A stretch of 64,000 nt of DNA from SAR116 cluster bacterium AG-321-A13 (GTDB lineage: Bacteria; Pseudomonadota; Alphaproteobacteria; Puniceispirillales; Marisalimonadaceae): the NCBI GenBank assembly GCA_003283875.1, contig QBXD01000001.1, positions 58,115 to 122,114 of the forward strand, in the 5' to 3' direction. Positions 1 through 10,315 of the stretch are shown here, one piece after another. The notes below the pieces were generated by a model. That model was not told the origin of the DNA, ran no database searches, and saw only the letters and a program-made list of their open reading frames with translations. The position numbers and the translations under genes were made by a program. Each line of letters starts with the position of its first letter. The first letter of the stretch is position 1.

Positions 1-287
1 CCTTCAATAAGCACATCACATTCATTAATGATTTTGTCTAATATAGGCTGACTTTTTTTATTCTTTAAATCGAATACTATACTTTTTTTTCCGAGGTTTG
101 CAGTTACTGAAAAAGCAGAATGTTGTCCATATTCTTGACCAAGATTTCTAGCCCAATCTCCGTCTTTTGGCTCAATTTTAATAACCTCAGCTCCATATTG
201 AGCTAAAAGCATTCCACAATAAGGCCCAGCAACTCCTTGAGAAAAATCTATAACTTTTAACCCTTCATAGGGTTTTTCATATGACAT
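1..287 (-). CDS. CaiB/BaiF family (class III) CoA-transferase, partial at window edge
   Basis: Reverse-strand translation from ATG at 287: MSYEKPYEGLKVIDFSQGVAGPYCGMLLAQYGAEVIKIEPKDGDWARNLG..., typical family III CoA-transferase N-terminus; not in the ORF track because it runs off the edge. Confidence 0.88.
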   Translation of the reverse strand, partial: MSYEKPYEGLKVIDFSQGVAGPYCGMLLAQYGAEVIKIEPKDGDWARNLGQEYGQHSAFSVTANLGKKSIVFDLKNKKSQPILDKIINECDVLIE

Positions 288-434
288 AAAAGACTTTCAA
301 AATATTTATAAACATTATTGCTTATGTTTTATTTTACACAAGAATAATTTTTTATTTGATTTGAATTAGTTGAATTTAATATAATTACAACTTATAGAAT
401 AACCCTACAAGAATTCAATTAAAAAGAGACTAAT

Positions 435-1871
435 TTGAAACAAAACGTGAGTATATACTGGATACGACAAGATCTTAGGTTAAGTGATAATCCAGCTCTA
501 AGTGAAGCTAATAAAATAGGATCAATAATTCCTATTTTTATTTTAGACATTGTAAATTCTAAAGAACATATAACAGGAAATGCAGGTAAGGTTTGGCTAC
601 ATTATTCATTAAATGAACTAAACAAACAATTTGGTAACAAACTAATATTTTCTAAGGGAGACCCTGAGGAAATTTTAACTGACCTTTGCAAATCTGAACT
701 AATAAATAAAATATTTTGGAATAGAGTTTATGAACCTTGGAGTATTTCAAGAGATAAGAGAATAAAAGAAAATATGAAAAAAAAAGGTATTGAAGTAAAT
801 ACTTTCAATGGATCACTTTTATGGGAACCTTGGAATGTTTTGAAAAATGACGGAACGCCCTATAAAGTTTTTACTCCCTATTATAGAAGAGGCTGTCTAA
901 ATGCAGTTGAACCCAGAAGACCATTAGAAAAGCCAAAAAAGATAAATTTTCACGAAGTGAATAACTTTAAAAGCTTGTCTATTAATCAATTAAATTTATT
1001 GCCGGCACATTCTTGGAAAGAAAAAATAATAAGCTCATGGAATGTTGGAGAAAATGCTGCCAAAAATAGATTAAATGAATTTGTTAAAACTGAAATCGAA
1101 GATTACAAAGAAGGTCGAAATTTTCCATCTAAAAAAAATGTATCTAGGCTTTCACCACATTTGCATTGGGGTGAAATTTCACCAAATACAGTATGGTTTA
1201 AAGTTTGGAATTTAAATAAATTCGGAATTAAGCATCAACAAGATACTGACACATTTTTGTCAGAAATGGGATGGAGAGAATTTTCTAATTACTTATTGTT
1301 CTATTTTCCTGATCTACCTAAGAAAAATTTACAAAAGAAATTTGATAATTTTGCTTGGGATAATAATCCTTTATTTCTAAAAGCATGGCAGAATGGTCAA
1401 ACTGGATACCCAATAGTGGACGCTGGAATGAGAGAATTATGGTCAACAGGCTATATGCATAATAGATTAAGAATGATAGTTGGATCCTTTCTGGTAAAAA
1501 ACCTATTACTCCATTGGCATGAAGGCGAACGTTGGTTTTGGGACTGCCTTGTAGATGCAAACTTAGCTAGTAACAGTTCGGGTTGGCAGTGGATTGCAGG
1601 TTGCGGAGCAGACGCAGCTCCATATTTTAGAATTTTTAACCCTATTACCCAAGGTCTAAAATTTGATCCAGATGGTCATTATGTCAGACAATTTGTCCCA
1701 GAAATTTCTTTACTTCCTAATAAATATTTATTCAATCCCTGGGAAGCGCCCGATGACATTCTAGAAAAAGCTAATCTAAAATTAGGAGAAAATTATCCAA
1801 AACCAATTGTAGATATAAAGGAATCTAGGCAAAAGGCACTTTCTGCGTTTGCTAAATTGAAATCATCTTAA
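435..1871 (+). CDS. phrB: Deoxyribodipyrimidine photolyase / cryptochrome family (class I)
   Basis: IYWIRQDLRLSDNPAL N-terminus, FLSEMGWREF, NSSGWQWIAGCGADAAPYFRIFNPITQGLKFDPDG C-terminal FAD-binding motifs; TTG start. Confidence 0.93.
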   Translation: MKQNVSIYWIRQDLRLSDNPALSEANKIGSIIPIFILDIVNSKEHITGNAGKVWLHYSLNELNKQFGNKLIFSKGDPEEILTDLCKSELINKIFWNRVYEPWSISRDKRIKENMKKKGIEVNTFNGSLLWEPWNVLKNDGTPYKVFTPYYRRGCLNAVEPRRPLEKPKKINFHEVNNFKSLSINQLNLLPAHSWKEKIISSWNVGENAAKNRLNEFVKTEIEDYKEGRNFPSKKNVSRLSPHLHWGEISPNTVWFKVWNLNKFGIKHQQDTDTFLSEMGWREFSNYLLFYFPDLPKKNLQKKFDNFAWDNNPLFLKAWQNGQTGYPIVDAGMRELWSTGYMHNRLRMIVGSFLVKNLLLHWHEGERWFWDCLVDANLASNSSGWQWIAGCGADAAPYFRIFNPITQGLKFDPDGHYVRQFVPEISLLPNKYLFNPWEAPDDILEKANLKLGENYPKPIVDIKESRQKALSAFAKLKSS

Positions 1872-1872
1872 T

Positions 1873-2931
1873 ATGCATCAAAGGTTATACAGATATTTAT
1901 TTTATATAATCTTGTTTGTATTGACTTATCTTTTTTATATATTTCCTTTTGAAACTCTCAGTCAATATTTATCAAATGAAACAACATCCTTAAAATATTT
2001 AATAATTAACACAACTATATTTTTTATACTTATTGTCTATTACCTAAGATCACATAGTACGTTTATACCACTTAAGATATTCGTATATGAAGGTTTAGGG
2101 ATTGGTTTTATAAGTTTTTTAATCATTTCAATTAGTATTTTAGTTAGTTCACTTGTCACTATTAGTGAAAAAACAATAGGCATAATATCATTATTAATAA
2201 TAATAATAATATCAATTTATGGAATGTTTAATGCTAGAAAAGTAATATTAAAAAAGATTACTGTAAAATCATCTAAAATTAATAGAAACTATAATATAAT
2301 TTTTATAAGCGACGTACATTTAGGTACAAATACATCTAAACATCTTTCAAAAATTTTAAATAAAATACAAACTTTAGAATATGATTTTTTATTGATTGGA
2401 GGAGATCTAATAGATTCCAGTTCCTTTAAATTAAATGATCTAAATTTATTAAATAACATTAAAAAGGATATATATTTTGTTAATGGAAACCATGAATATT
2501 ATCTAAAAGATTTTAAAAATAAAATTGAGCAATTAAAAAAATTTAAAATTAAAGTTCTTAAAAATTCAAGTATACAAATTAACGAAGTAAACATAATCGG
2601 AATTGATGATTTACAAAGTAAATTTTCTAAAATAAGTTTTGTTGAAAAGTTGATTAAAAAAAACTTATTTAACTTAGTCCTTTTACATAAACCTGATATT
2701 TGGGACAATATAAAAAATAAAAGTGATCTTATGTTGTCAGGACATACTCATAATGGACAGATTTTTCCATTTAACTTTTTAGTTAAATTAAAATTTAAAT
2801 TTATTTATGGAATATATGAATATAAAAAATCAAAGCTTTATGTATCGTCTGGCGCAGGTTGCTGGGGACCTAAGTTGCGTATTGGATCGTCAAACGAGAT
2901 TGTTAATATTCATTTAATAAAGATATCTTAA
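1873..2931 (+). CDS. Membrane-anchored metallophosphoesterase (calcineurin-like)
   Basis: N-terminal hydrophobic helices, then IIFISDVHLG, GGDLID, NGNHEYY, SGHTHNGQ metallophosphatase motifs. Confidence 0.9.
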   Translation: MHQRLYRYLFYIILFVLTYLFYIFPFETLSQYLSNETTSLKYLIINTTIFFILIVYYLRSHSTFIPLKIFVYEGLGIGFISFLIISISILVSSLVTISEKTIGIISLLIIIIISIYGMFNARKVILKKITVKSSKINRNYNIIFISDVHLGTNTSKHLSKILNKIQTLEYDFLLIGGDLIDSSSFKLNDLNLLNNIKKDIYFVNGNHEYYLKDFKNKIEQLKKFKIKVLKNSSIQINEVNIIGIDDLQSKFSKISFVEKLIKKNLFNLVLLHKPDIWDNIKNKSDLMLSGHTHNGQIFPFNFLVKLKFKFIYGIYEYKKSKLYVSSGAGCWGPKLRIGSSNEIVNIHLIKIS

Positions 2932-2935
2932 ATGT

Positions 2936-3412
2936 TCATTTAAGAATTAGGCTGTTATCAATTTTATAAAATTTAGACGCAGATTTCTTTAATGAATTTG
3001 CTGTTAACTCTTCTACGCCATAAACCTCCGCAAAAATTTTATTTTTAGAAATCACCCTTTTTAGCAACAAATCAAAATCTCCATCACCTGAAGCTAAAAC
3101 TATAATGTCTGATCTAGGTGCATAATCCATGATGTCAATTGTTATACCTACGTCCCAGTCCCCTTTTGATGAGCCATCGTTTCTACTTATAAAAGGTTTT
3201 AATTTCACTTCAAAACCAATTCCCCTTAATATATTTTGAAATTGTATTTGTTTAGTATCATTTCTGTTAGTAGTGTAAGCAAATGCAGCAACCACCTTCC
3301 TGTCATTAGTAATTTTTTTCCAAAATTTATTATAATCAAAATTAGATTTAAATATTTGCTTTGTAGTATAATATATATTTTGCACATCAATAAATATTGA
3401 AACTCTCTTCAT
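2936..3412 (-). CDS. NYN domain / LabA-like (DUF88) protein
   Basis: VSIFIDVQNIYY...KGDWDVGITIDIMDYAPRSDIIVLASGDGDFDLLLKRV: NYN/PIN-like acidic motifs. Confidence 0.85.
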   Translation of the reverse strand: MKRVSIFIDVQNIYYTTKQIFKSNFDYNKFWKKITNDRKVVAAFAYTTNRNDTKQIQFQNILRGIGFEVKLKPFISRNDGSSKGDWDVGITIDIMDYAPRSDIIVLASGDGDFDLLLKRVISKNKIFAEVYGVEELTANSLKKSASKFYKIDNSLILK

Positions 3413-3453
3413 AATAATCCTATTTAAAAAAAAATTAAAAAATTTAACAGTCT

Positions 3454-4708
3454 TTAAATCAAACCTTCAATCTCAACTGGTAAATCATTTCTTTCAATTT
3501 CTTCAATTATTTTGTTTAAGTGATCTGAATTTTGGGTTTCAACAGTAATATTTAATTTGGCCAAACTAGCTGACAAATCCATTGCAAATCTACTATGCTC
3601 GACTTGAAGCACGTTAGCTCCATTAGTTGCACAAATTTTTGATATAATTTGTAATTGTCCAGGCTTGTCAGGCATTGTAATACCCAGTGTTGTAACCTGT
3701 CCTGATCTAACTAAGTCTCTCATTAAAATTGAGGACAAAACTTTTGAGTCAATATTCCCCCCCACATATTATAACGCCAACTTTTTTACCTTTAAATGTG
3801 CTAGTACTTTGTAATAACGCGGCCAGACCTGTTGCACCTGCCCCTTCTGCAACAACTTTTTCGTGTTCCGCTAACATTGCTATTGCTCTTTCAATCGATT
3901 TATCTGAAACAGTAATTACATCATCTACAAAATCTTGAATTATAGAAAAAGGAATATCACCTATTTTTGAAACAGCTATACCTTCAGCTAAAGTAGATCC
4001 TTTGCACTTGATTTTTTTATTAAACATCTTGTTTGTTAAAGATGGATACAAGTCAGATTCAACGCCAATAATCTTTATGTTTTTATTCATTTCTTTTGCT
4101 GCCAATGCACAACCAGCTATTAATCCACCACCACCAACCGGTATCAGTAGAACATCAATTTCATTACAGTCAGATAACATTTCATATGAAATAGTGCCTT
4201 GGCCAGAAATTACATTTAAATCATTGTAAGGATGAACTTCAATGAAACCTTTATCCTTTATAAGATCTTGCACATGTTGATAGGACTCATCTAAATCAGA
4301 TCCCTTAATAATAACATTTCCACCAAAATTTTTAGTTCTTCTAATCTTTGTAAAAGGAGTTCCTTCAGGCATTACAATATTTGAGTTAATATCCATCTTA
4401 TTTGATATAAAAGCTAATCCTTGAGCATGATTTCCAGCAGACATAGCAACCACACCAGAGCTTCTTTCATGATCTGAAAGTGACAAAAGCTTGGAGTAAG
4501 AACCTCTTACTTTAAATGCGCCTGTATATTGTCTATTTTCAAACTTGAAGAAAACATTAACACCTAATTTTTCTGAAATAGAGCTTGAGTAGCTGGTTTC
4601 AGTCCACTTTACATTTTTGGAAATTTTTTTATGTACATCAATAATGTCATCTAGTGTTAATTTCATTGTTAACTCTATATATTTAAGTTTATAATGGGTT
4701 ATTGCCAA
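3454..4708 (-). pseudogene. ilvA: Threonine ammonia-lyase (threonine dehydratase) with C-terminal ACT domain, broken into two ORFs by a frameshift
   Basis: ORF 3749..4708 has the PLP fold (FKFENRQYTGAFKVRGSYSKL, AGNHAQG, GGGGLIAG) and ends ...GVIICGGEY*; ORF 3454..3765 continues as GGNIDSKVLSSILMRDLVRSGQVTTLGITMPDKPGQL (ACT domain). The junction is a C7 run (G7 on the coding strand) at 3757-3763. Likely true start is MKLTLDD at about 4666. Confidence 0.85.
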
Positions 4709-4769
4709 AATAAAGCTTTGTCAAATATAATGATGAATATAGACAGGATTATTAGTTTTTTGAGAAAAA

Positions 4770-5975
4770 ATGACTTTTTTTGACATTAATAAAATCATGA
4801 AAGGTAGCCCACCTCCAATTGAATACCAAGTAACTCTAGATAATTGGCGAAAATATCCTTTCAATTCTTGGTCATTTGTAAATGTAAGAAATTTAATACC
4901 AACGTCACCAATTTATAATAATCCTGATAAAAAGGTTATATTACAAAAACAGTTAATAGACATAGATGATCTAGTCATTGATTATAAAAATACCTCTTAC
5001 AAACTTAAAGAAATTTTTAAAATATGTGACACAGATGCTTTTTTAGTTATGCATAAGGGTAAAATTAAATTTGAATTTTATGATAAATTCACAAGGTTTA
5101 ACACTCCTCATATCATTTTTTCAGTATCAAAGTCTTTAACTTCTTTGTTAACTGGAATACTAGTAGAGAAAAAAGTAATTAATATTGACAACTACATTTC
5201 ACATATTTTACCAGAAACCAAGGGAACTGCTTATGAAGACGCAACTGTTAGAAATGTTCTTGATATGAACATTGCTTCTGGATTTATAGAAGACTACACA
5301 GGACAAGCAGAAATATTTAAGAAGTATAGATCATCCACTGGCTGGGATTTGCCTGAAACCAACTCAACACAAACAGTTAAAGGATTGCATGATTTTCTTT
5401 CCTCAATGCCCAAGTCTAATCAGAAGCATGGTAAAAAATATCATTATTGTTCACCTCATAGTGATTTATTAGGATGGATTATTGAACGAGCTTCAGGTGA
5501 AAATTATTCTAAAATAATGGCTGACTTACTATTCAAGAAAGCAGGCATGAATCATGAAGCAAATGTAACTGTTGATAAATGGGGAGCTTCCAGAGCCGCA
5601 GGAGGAATTAGTGTTTCACCATATGATTTACTTTTACTTTCTGAGTTAGTTCGTAATCATGGATCTAATAAGAATGGTCAATTAGTACCCGCCGCATGGA
5701 TAGAAGATTTCGTTAATAATAAAAATAATAACAGCTATCTAAATCAAGATAATTTGGAAAGATTTCCAAAGGGAAATTATCGGTCAAAATGGTACCAGAC
5801 TGGGTTCAAACATAATGAATATTGTGCTATTGGGATCCATGGTCAAAATATATGGATAAACCCTCAAAAGGAAATTACAATAGTAAGAATGTCATCTGCA
5901 TCAGATCCTATAAATATTAAAACTGAAGAACTAATGTTTTCAGTTTTTGATGAAATTAGTAAAATTTTTATTTAA
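4770..5975 (+). CDS. Serine hydrolase, beta-lactamase/6-aminohexanoate-dimer hydrolase-like family
   Basis: SxxK motif in IIFSVSKSLTSLLTGILVEK; YHYCSPHSDLLGWIIERASGENY; IGIHGQNIWINP. Confidence 0.85.
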   Translation: MTFFDINKIMKGSPPPIEYQVTLDNWRKYPFNSWSFVNVRNLIPTSPIYNNPDKKVILQKQLIDIDDLVIDYKNTSYKLKEIFKICDTDAFLVMHKGKIKFEFYDKFTRFNTPHIIFSVSKSLTSLLTGILVEKKVINIDNYISHILPETKGTAYEDATVRNVLDMNIASGFIEDYTGQAEIFKKYRSSTGWDLPETNSTQTVKGLHDFLSSMPKSNQKHGKKYHYCSPHSDLLGWIIERASGENYSKIMADLLFKKAGMNHEANVTVDKWGASRAAGGISVSPYDLLLLSELVRNHGSNKNGQLVPAAWIEDFVNNKNNNSYLNQDNLERFPKGNYRSKWYQTGFKHNEYCAIGIHGQNIWINPQKEITIVRMSSASDPINIKTEELMFSVFDEISKIFI

Positions 5976-5992
5976 CGGGAGATTACTTAACA

Positions 5993-6640
5993 ATGAATTT
6001 GTCTTTAATATATTTTGACTTTCCTTTTTGGAGAGCAGAAGTTAGCAGAATTGCGCTTAATATTGGCAAGATAAAATTTAATGATATCCGAGTTGACCGT
6101 GAACAATTTATGAGAGCAAGAAGTTCGGGTAAATTAGATGACGGAACAATTATTCCATTTAATCAGCTTCCATGTTTAAAAGTTAACAATGAGAGTTTTG
6201 CTCAAACAGCCGGCATCGCAAGATTTTGTGGAAAATTATCCGGTCTATATCCGAAAGACAACGATGTTGCAGCTGCTAAAATTGATCAATTCTTGGACTT
6301 TATTACTGATATTACAGTGTTAATTTTTAATGCAGGAAGAGATCTAGAACCTGATAAAAAAATTGTTAAAAGAAAAGAATTCTTTGAAACAGAGTTCACC
6401 AGAAAGTTCGAAATGTTAGAAAAAAATATCCCTGAAAACAGCGATTTGATAATTACTGATTACTTTAGCATTGCAGATATTGCCTTATGGAGTTTTGTGG
6501 GATGGACAACTTCAGGTGCAGTAGACGGCTTTCCAAAAGATTTCTTAATAAAATATCCAAACATTAAAAGAGTGTGTAATTTTGTTGGTGAACACCCAGA
6601 AGTGAAAAAATGGGAAAACGATAAACAATTTAAAGCTTGA
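5993..6640 (+). CDS. Glutathione S-transferase family protein
   Basis: Thioredoxin-like N-terminus (LIYFDFPFWRAEVSRIALNIGKIKFND...NQLPCLKVNNESFAQTAGIARF) and helical C-terminus. Confidence 0.88.
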   Translation: MNLSLIYFDFPFWRAEVSRIALNIGKIKFNDIRVDREQFMRARSSGKLDDGTIIPFNQLPCLKVNNESFAQTAGIARFCGKLSGLYPKDNDVAAAKIDQFLDFITDITVLIFNAGRDLEPDKKIVKRKEFFETEFTRKFEMLEKNIPENSDLIITDYFSIADIALWSFVGWTTSGAVDGFPKDFLIKYPNIKRVCNFVGEHPEVKKWENDKQFKA

Positions 6641-6646
6641 AAATTA

Positions 6647-7693
6647 TTAAAAAGTAATTGGAAATCTTTTATATAACTTATTTATCTCTAACATGATCTC
6701 TTCAGAAAGTACTACCTCTAGTCCTTTCAATATATTAGTTAACTGTAAATTATCAGTTGCTCCAAAAATTACAGAGCCCATAAAAGGTCTTTGATTACAA
6801 AAAGCAAGGGCCATATGAACTGGATCTAAATTATATTTTTTTGCAAGTAATACATACTCTTTTACAGCTGAAGTGGAATTGACGTTAATTCTACCAAATA
6901 AACTTGGTACTCTCGAAAGTCTAGAGTTGTCTGGCACTTTATCTTCCATATACTTACCTGTAAGAAACCCTCCCGCTAAAGGAGAATAAGCTAACAAACT
7001 AATATTTTCATGATGAGACATTTCAGCCATATCAAGGTCATATAATCTACAAAGTAAACTATATTCATTTTGAGTAGAGGCCAGAGTAAGATTAGGAAAT
7101 TCTTTTAAATAATGAATAAATTGAGTAGTACCCCAACAAGTTTCATTAGACAAGCCAATATACCTAATTTTTCCTTCTTTTTGTATATCAGACAAAGCTC
7201 TTAAAACCTGTAAAATGTTTTCTTTGGCAGACACTGTGTCTTGGGTTGTTGGGTTATAATTCCAATTTTGTCTAAAGTGATATGAACCTCTGTTTGGCCA
7301 ATGTAATTGATAAAGATCTAAATAATCAGTTTTCAATTTTTTTAGACTACCCTCAATCGCTATCTTTACTGATTTTTCGTTGATCCCCTCACCATTCCTG
7401 ACGGCTTTGTAACCTTTCCCAGATATTTTACTGGCTAGAATAATATCAGATCTTTTAGATTTATTTTTTTCTATCCAATTGCCAATTATAGTTTCTGTAT
7501 TTCCAGTAGTTTCTGCACGAAGTGGGCAAGTTGGATACATTTCAGCTGTATCAAAAAAATTAATTCCATATTCCAATGACTGATCTATTTGACTGTGTCC
7601 ATCATCTTCTGAAGTTGTTTCTCCAAAAGTCATTGTTCCTAGACAATATGATGAAACGTTTAAATCTGACTTACCTAATTTTTTAAAATGCAT
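6647..7693 (-). CDS. Aldo/keto reductase
   Basis: FFDTAEMYP, YLDLYQLHWPNR, IRYIGLSNET, YSPLAGGFLTGKY. Confidence 0.93.
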   Translation of the reverse strand: MHFKKLGKSDLNVSSYCLGTMTFGETTSEDDGHSQIDQSLEYGINFFDTAEMYPTCPLRAETTGNTETIIGNWIEKNKSKRSDIILASKISGKGYKAVRNGEGINEKSVKIAIEGSLKKLKTDYLDLYQLHWPNRGSYHFRQNWNYNPTTQDTVSAKENILQVLRALSDIQKEGKIRYIGLSNETCWGTTQFIHYLKEFPNLTLASTQNEYSLLCRLYDLDMAEMSHHENISLLAYSPLAGGFLTGKYMEDKVPDNSRLSRVPSLFGRINVNSTSAVKEYVLLAKKYNLDPVHMALAFCNQRPFMGSVIFGATDNLQLTNILKGLEVVLSEEIMLEINKLYKRFPITF

Positions 7694-7783
7694 GTTTTAT
7701 CCTGATTTCAGTTAAATTAAACATATATATGATTTTTATAAAAAATAAAATTTAACATTTATTAATTTTGAGTTTATGCATAT

Positions 7784-10315
7784 TTAATGATTATGAGCTC
7801 TCAAAACTTGAAGCGGCTTAGAAAGAACTAGTTTAATCATTTTAAAAAAGCTAAAAACTGTTACCACAGTTGGAACAATAAAAGACAAAATAATTAAGGT
7901 TAAGTAATTTACGTAAAAATCAACATTAAAAACGAAGTATAGTAAAATAAAACTTACCAAGCATCCGATTAACAAAGAAATAAATGATGCCATTAGACCA
8001 ATTATTAAATATTCATATAGCCATAGTAATGATATTTTTTTTGGACTTGCTCCTAATATTTTAAATATTGCTATCTCATATAACTTATCTTTTTTACTTA
8101 CATCTAATATCCCTGTTAAAACTATAACTCCTGACAAAAGTGTTATTAAAGCAATAGAGTTAATTATAATTATTAGTAAATTTAAAATTGACTTAATTGC
8201 TTTGTAACTTTCTTCTATTGAAATAGAAGATATATTTGAAAATTTAGTGACTACTTTTTCTACAAAGTTATTATTAATTTCTTTATTTTCACTTGTAGTT
8301 GAGGCAATCCAAGTGTGCGGGGCATTGGTTAAACTACTTTCACTTAATACAAAAATAAAATTAATATTCATATTCTCCCAAATAATTTCTCTTGTATTGA
8401 AAATCGTGGCTTCAAAATTTCTACCTAAAATATTAAATCGTATATTATCACCAATTTTCACATTCATTCCTTTGGCAATTTTATCACCCATTGATACTAA
8501 TAAAGGACCATTATAGTCTTTTTTCCACCATTCTCCTGATATTAGCTTAGAGTTTTTAGGTCTTTCGTTAGTCCAAGAAAATGCTCTATCTCTTTTAAGC
8601 ACCCATTCGACATCTTTATTTACTTTTAAATTTTCAACCTTAATGTCATTAATTTCAGTAATACGACCTCGTAACATTGGTTGAGAGTTAAGAAATAAAA
8701 TATCTTTTGATGAAGAAGCTAACTTATTAATTGTGTCAATTTGGTTTGGTTGAATATCAATTAAAAAATGATTAGGAGCTTCTTGATTAATAGTTTTTGA
8801 GATTTTGTTATCTAGACTTTCTTCAATTATATTAAGACTAATTAAAAGTGATAAACCTATACTGAATGAAACAACTATTGTCTTAGAAAAAGAATTCTTA
8901 CTAATAATTGATTTTCTTACAAGTTCAGACAGAGATCCAATCTTAAAATTTATCTTTTTTAAAATATAAAAATATATATTCGTTAATGCGCTTAAAATTA
9001 TAAAAGAAATAAAAATTGATGTAAAAATATAAGCTGATAATTTAATGTCGTTGGTCATGATCACTGTTAAGTAAGATAACAAACAAATTAAAAAAAATAT
9101 GAATATTTTTATTTTTTTGGAGCTTTGATTATGAATGTTATGAGCTGCGTGTCTTATAAGTTGTATTGGTTTAATTTTATAGGTACTTGCAATTGGTATT
9201 ATTGTAAATAATAGACAAACTATTAAACCAAAAGAAAAACTAATAATAATTGGTTTTAAAAAAATTGTTGCTTGAAAAGTATCAAATAATTCTGAACTAA
9301 TTATTGGTGACAATAAAAAAGGAATTGATATTCCCGCAAGTAAAGCAGGTATTATGCTTAGTAAAAAAATAACCATGACTTGAAAAAGGTAAATTAAAAA
9401 AACTTGTATATTTTTAGCTCCTAATGATTTCAAAATCGCGATATTATTAATTTTTTTGATTATATAACCTTTTACACCATTAGAAATACCAATTCCTGAT
9501 ATTAAAAGAGTAATTAATCCAACCATAGAAATAAAAAGAGAAGTCCTTTCTATAAAGTTATTAAAATTATTAGTACTACTATTAATACCCCTAACAGTGA
9601 TATTAGTACCTTCAACTAACTTGTTTAAGTATGATAAATTGATATTGTTTTTGCTTGGAATAAATTTTATTTTATATTTTACTAATGAACCTGGGACAAT
9701 TAAATTTGTTTTTTGTAATGTTTTAATTGACAAAAGAACTCGAGAACCAAAAGTTGCAAATGAAAACATTCTATCTGGTTCTTTTTTTATAATTCCTTTA
9801 ATTACTATTCTTGAATCACCTAAATCAAGTGTATCACCTAAATCAAGGCTAAGCTGATTTTTTACATTTTTATCAATCAAAACTCCATTGACGTTAGTGT
9901 TATTTATAGACTGATTTAATGTTTGATTAGGTGTAATTGAAACACTGCCTATCAAAGGCCAGTTTTCATCAACTGCTTTCAATTCAACTAATCGACGTTT
10001 ATTAATTAAGTTTTTGTTTGAAGACAACATAGTCCTCAACTCAATTACTTCTGAGACTTTTCCATTGACCTCAAGCCATTTTTTTATTTTTTGAGGAAAT
10101 TTCTGATATGTAGTGGAAAGTTCAAAACTTCCTCCAAGAAGCTGAGATCTTTGATTATTAATTTCAAATTTTAGGTTTTCAGATAAACTTCCTACAGCAC
10201 TAATTATGAAAATGCCCAAAAATATTGATGTTATAACAATCTTAAATTCATTGAAAGATCCTCGTAATTCTCTAATTGATAATTTCCAAAATTTAAAATT
10301 ATTCATCTTTAACAA
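7784..10315 (-). CDS. ABC transporter permease, FtsX/MacB-like (YbbP type)
   Basis: 843 aa with two FtsX-type membrane repeats, each near an AILKSLGA / AIFKILGA motif; overlaps the ATPase gene by 17 bp. Confidence 0.88.
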   Translation of the reverse strand: MLKMNNFKFWKLSIRELRGSFNEFKIVITSIFLGIFIISAVGSLSENLKFEINNQRSQLLGGSFELSTTYQKFPQKIKKWLEVNGKVSEVIELRTMLSSNKNLINKRRLVELKAVDENWPLIGSVSITPNQTLNQSINNTNVNGVLIDKNVKNQLSLDLGDTLDLGDSRIVIKGIIKKEPDRMFSFATFGSRVLLSIKTLQKTNLIVPGSLVKYKIKFIPSKNNINLSYLNKLVEGTNITVRGINSSTNNFNNFIERTSLFISMVGLITLLISGIGISNGVKGYIIKKINNIAILKSLGAKNIQVFLIYLFQVMVIFLLSIIPALLAGISIPFLLSPIISSELFDTFQATIFLKPIIISFSFGLIVCLLFTIIPIASTYKIKPIQLIRHAAHNIHNQSSKKIKIFIFFLICLLSYLTVIMTNDIKLSAYIFTSIFISFIILSALTNIYFYILKKINFKIGSLSELVRKSIISKNSFSKTIVVSFSIGLSLLISLNIIEESLDNKISKTINQEAPNHFLIDIQPNQIDTINKLASSSKDILFLNSQPMLRGRITEINDIKVENLKVNKDVEWVLKRDRAFSWTNERPKNSKLISGEWWKKDYNGPLLVSMGDKIAKGMNVKIGDNIRFNILGRNFEATIFNTREIIWENMNINFIFVLSESSLTNAPHTWIASTTSENKEINNNFVEKVVTKFSNISSISIEESYKAIKSILNLLIIIINSIALITLLSGVIVLTGILDVSKKDKLYEIAIFKILGASPKKISLLWLYEYLIIGLMASFISLLIGCLVSFILLYFVFNVDFYVNYLTLIILSFIVPTVVTVFSFFKMIKLVLSKPLQVLRAHNH

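Noticed and set aside
2185-2220. ATA/ATT trinucleotide-like run (tattaataataataataatatc)
   Set aside because: Lies inside the metallophosphoesterase CDS and encodes an Ile-rich TM segment (LLIIIIIS); explained by coding and AT bias.
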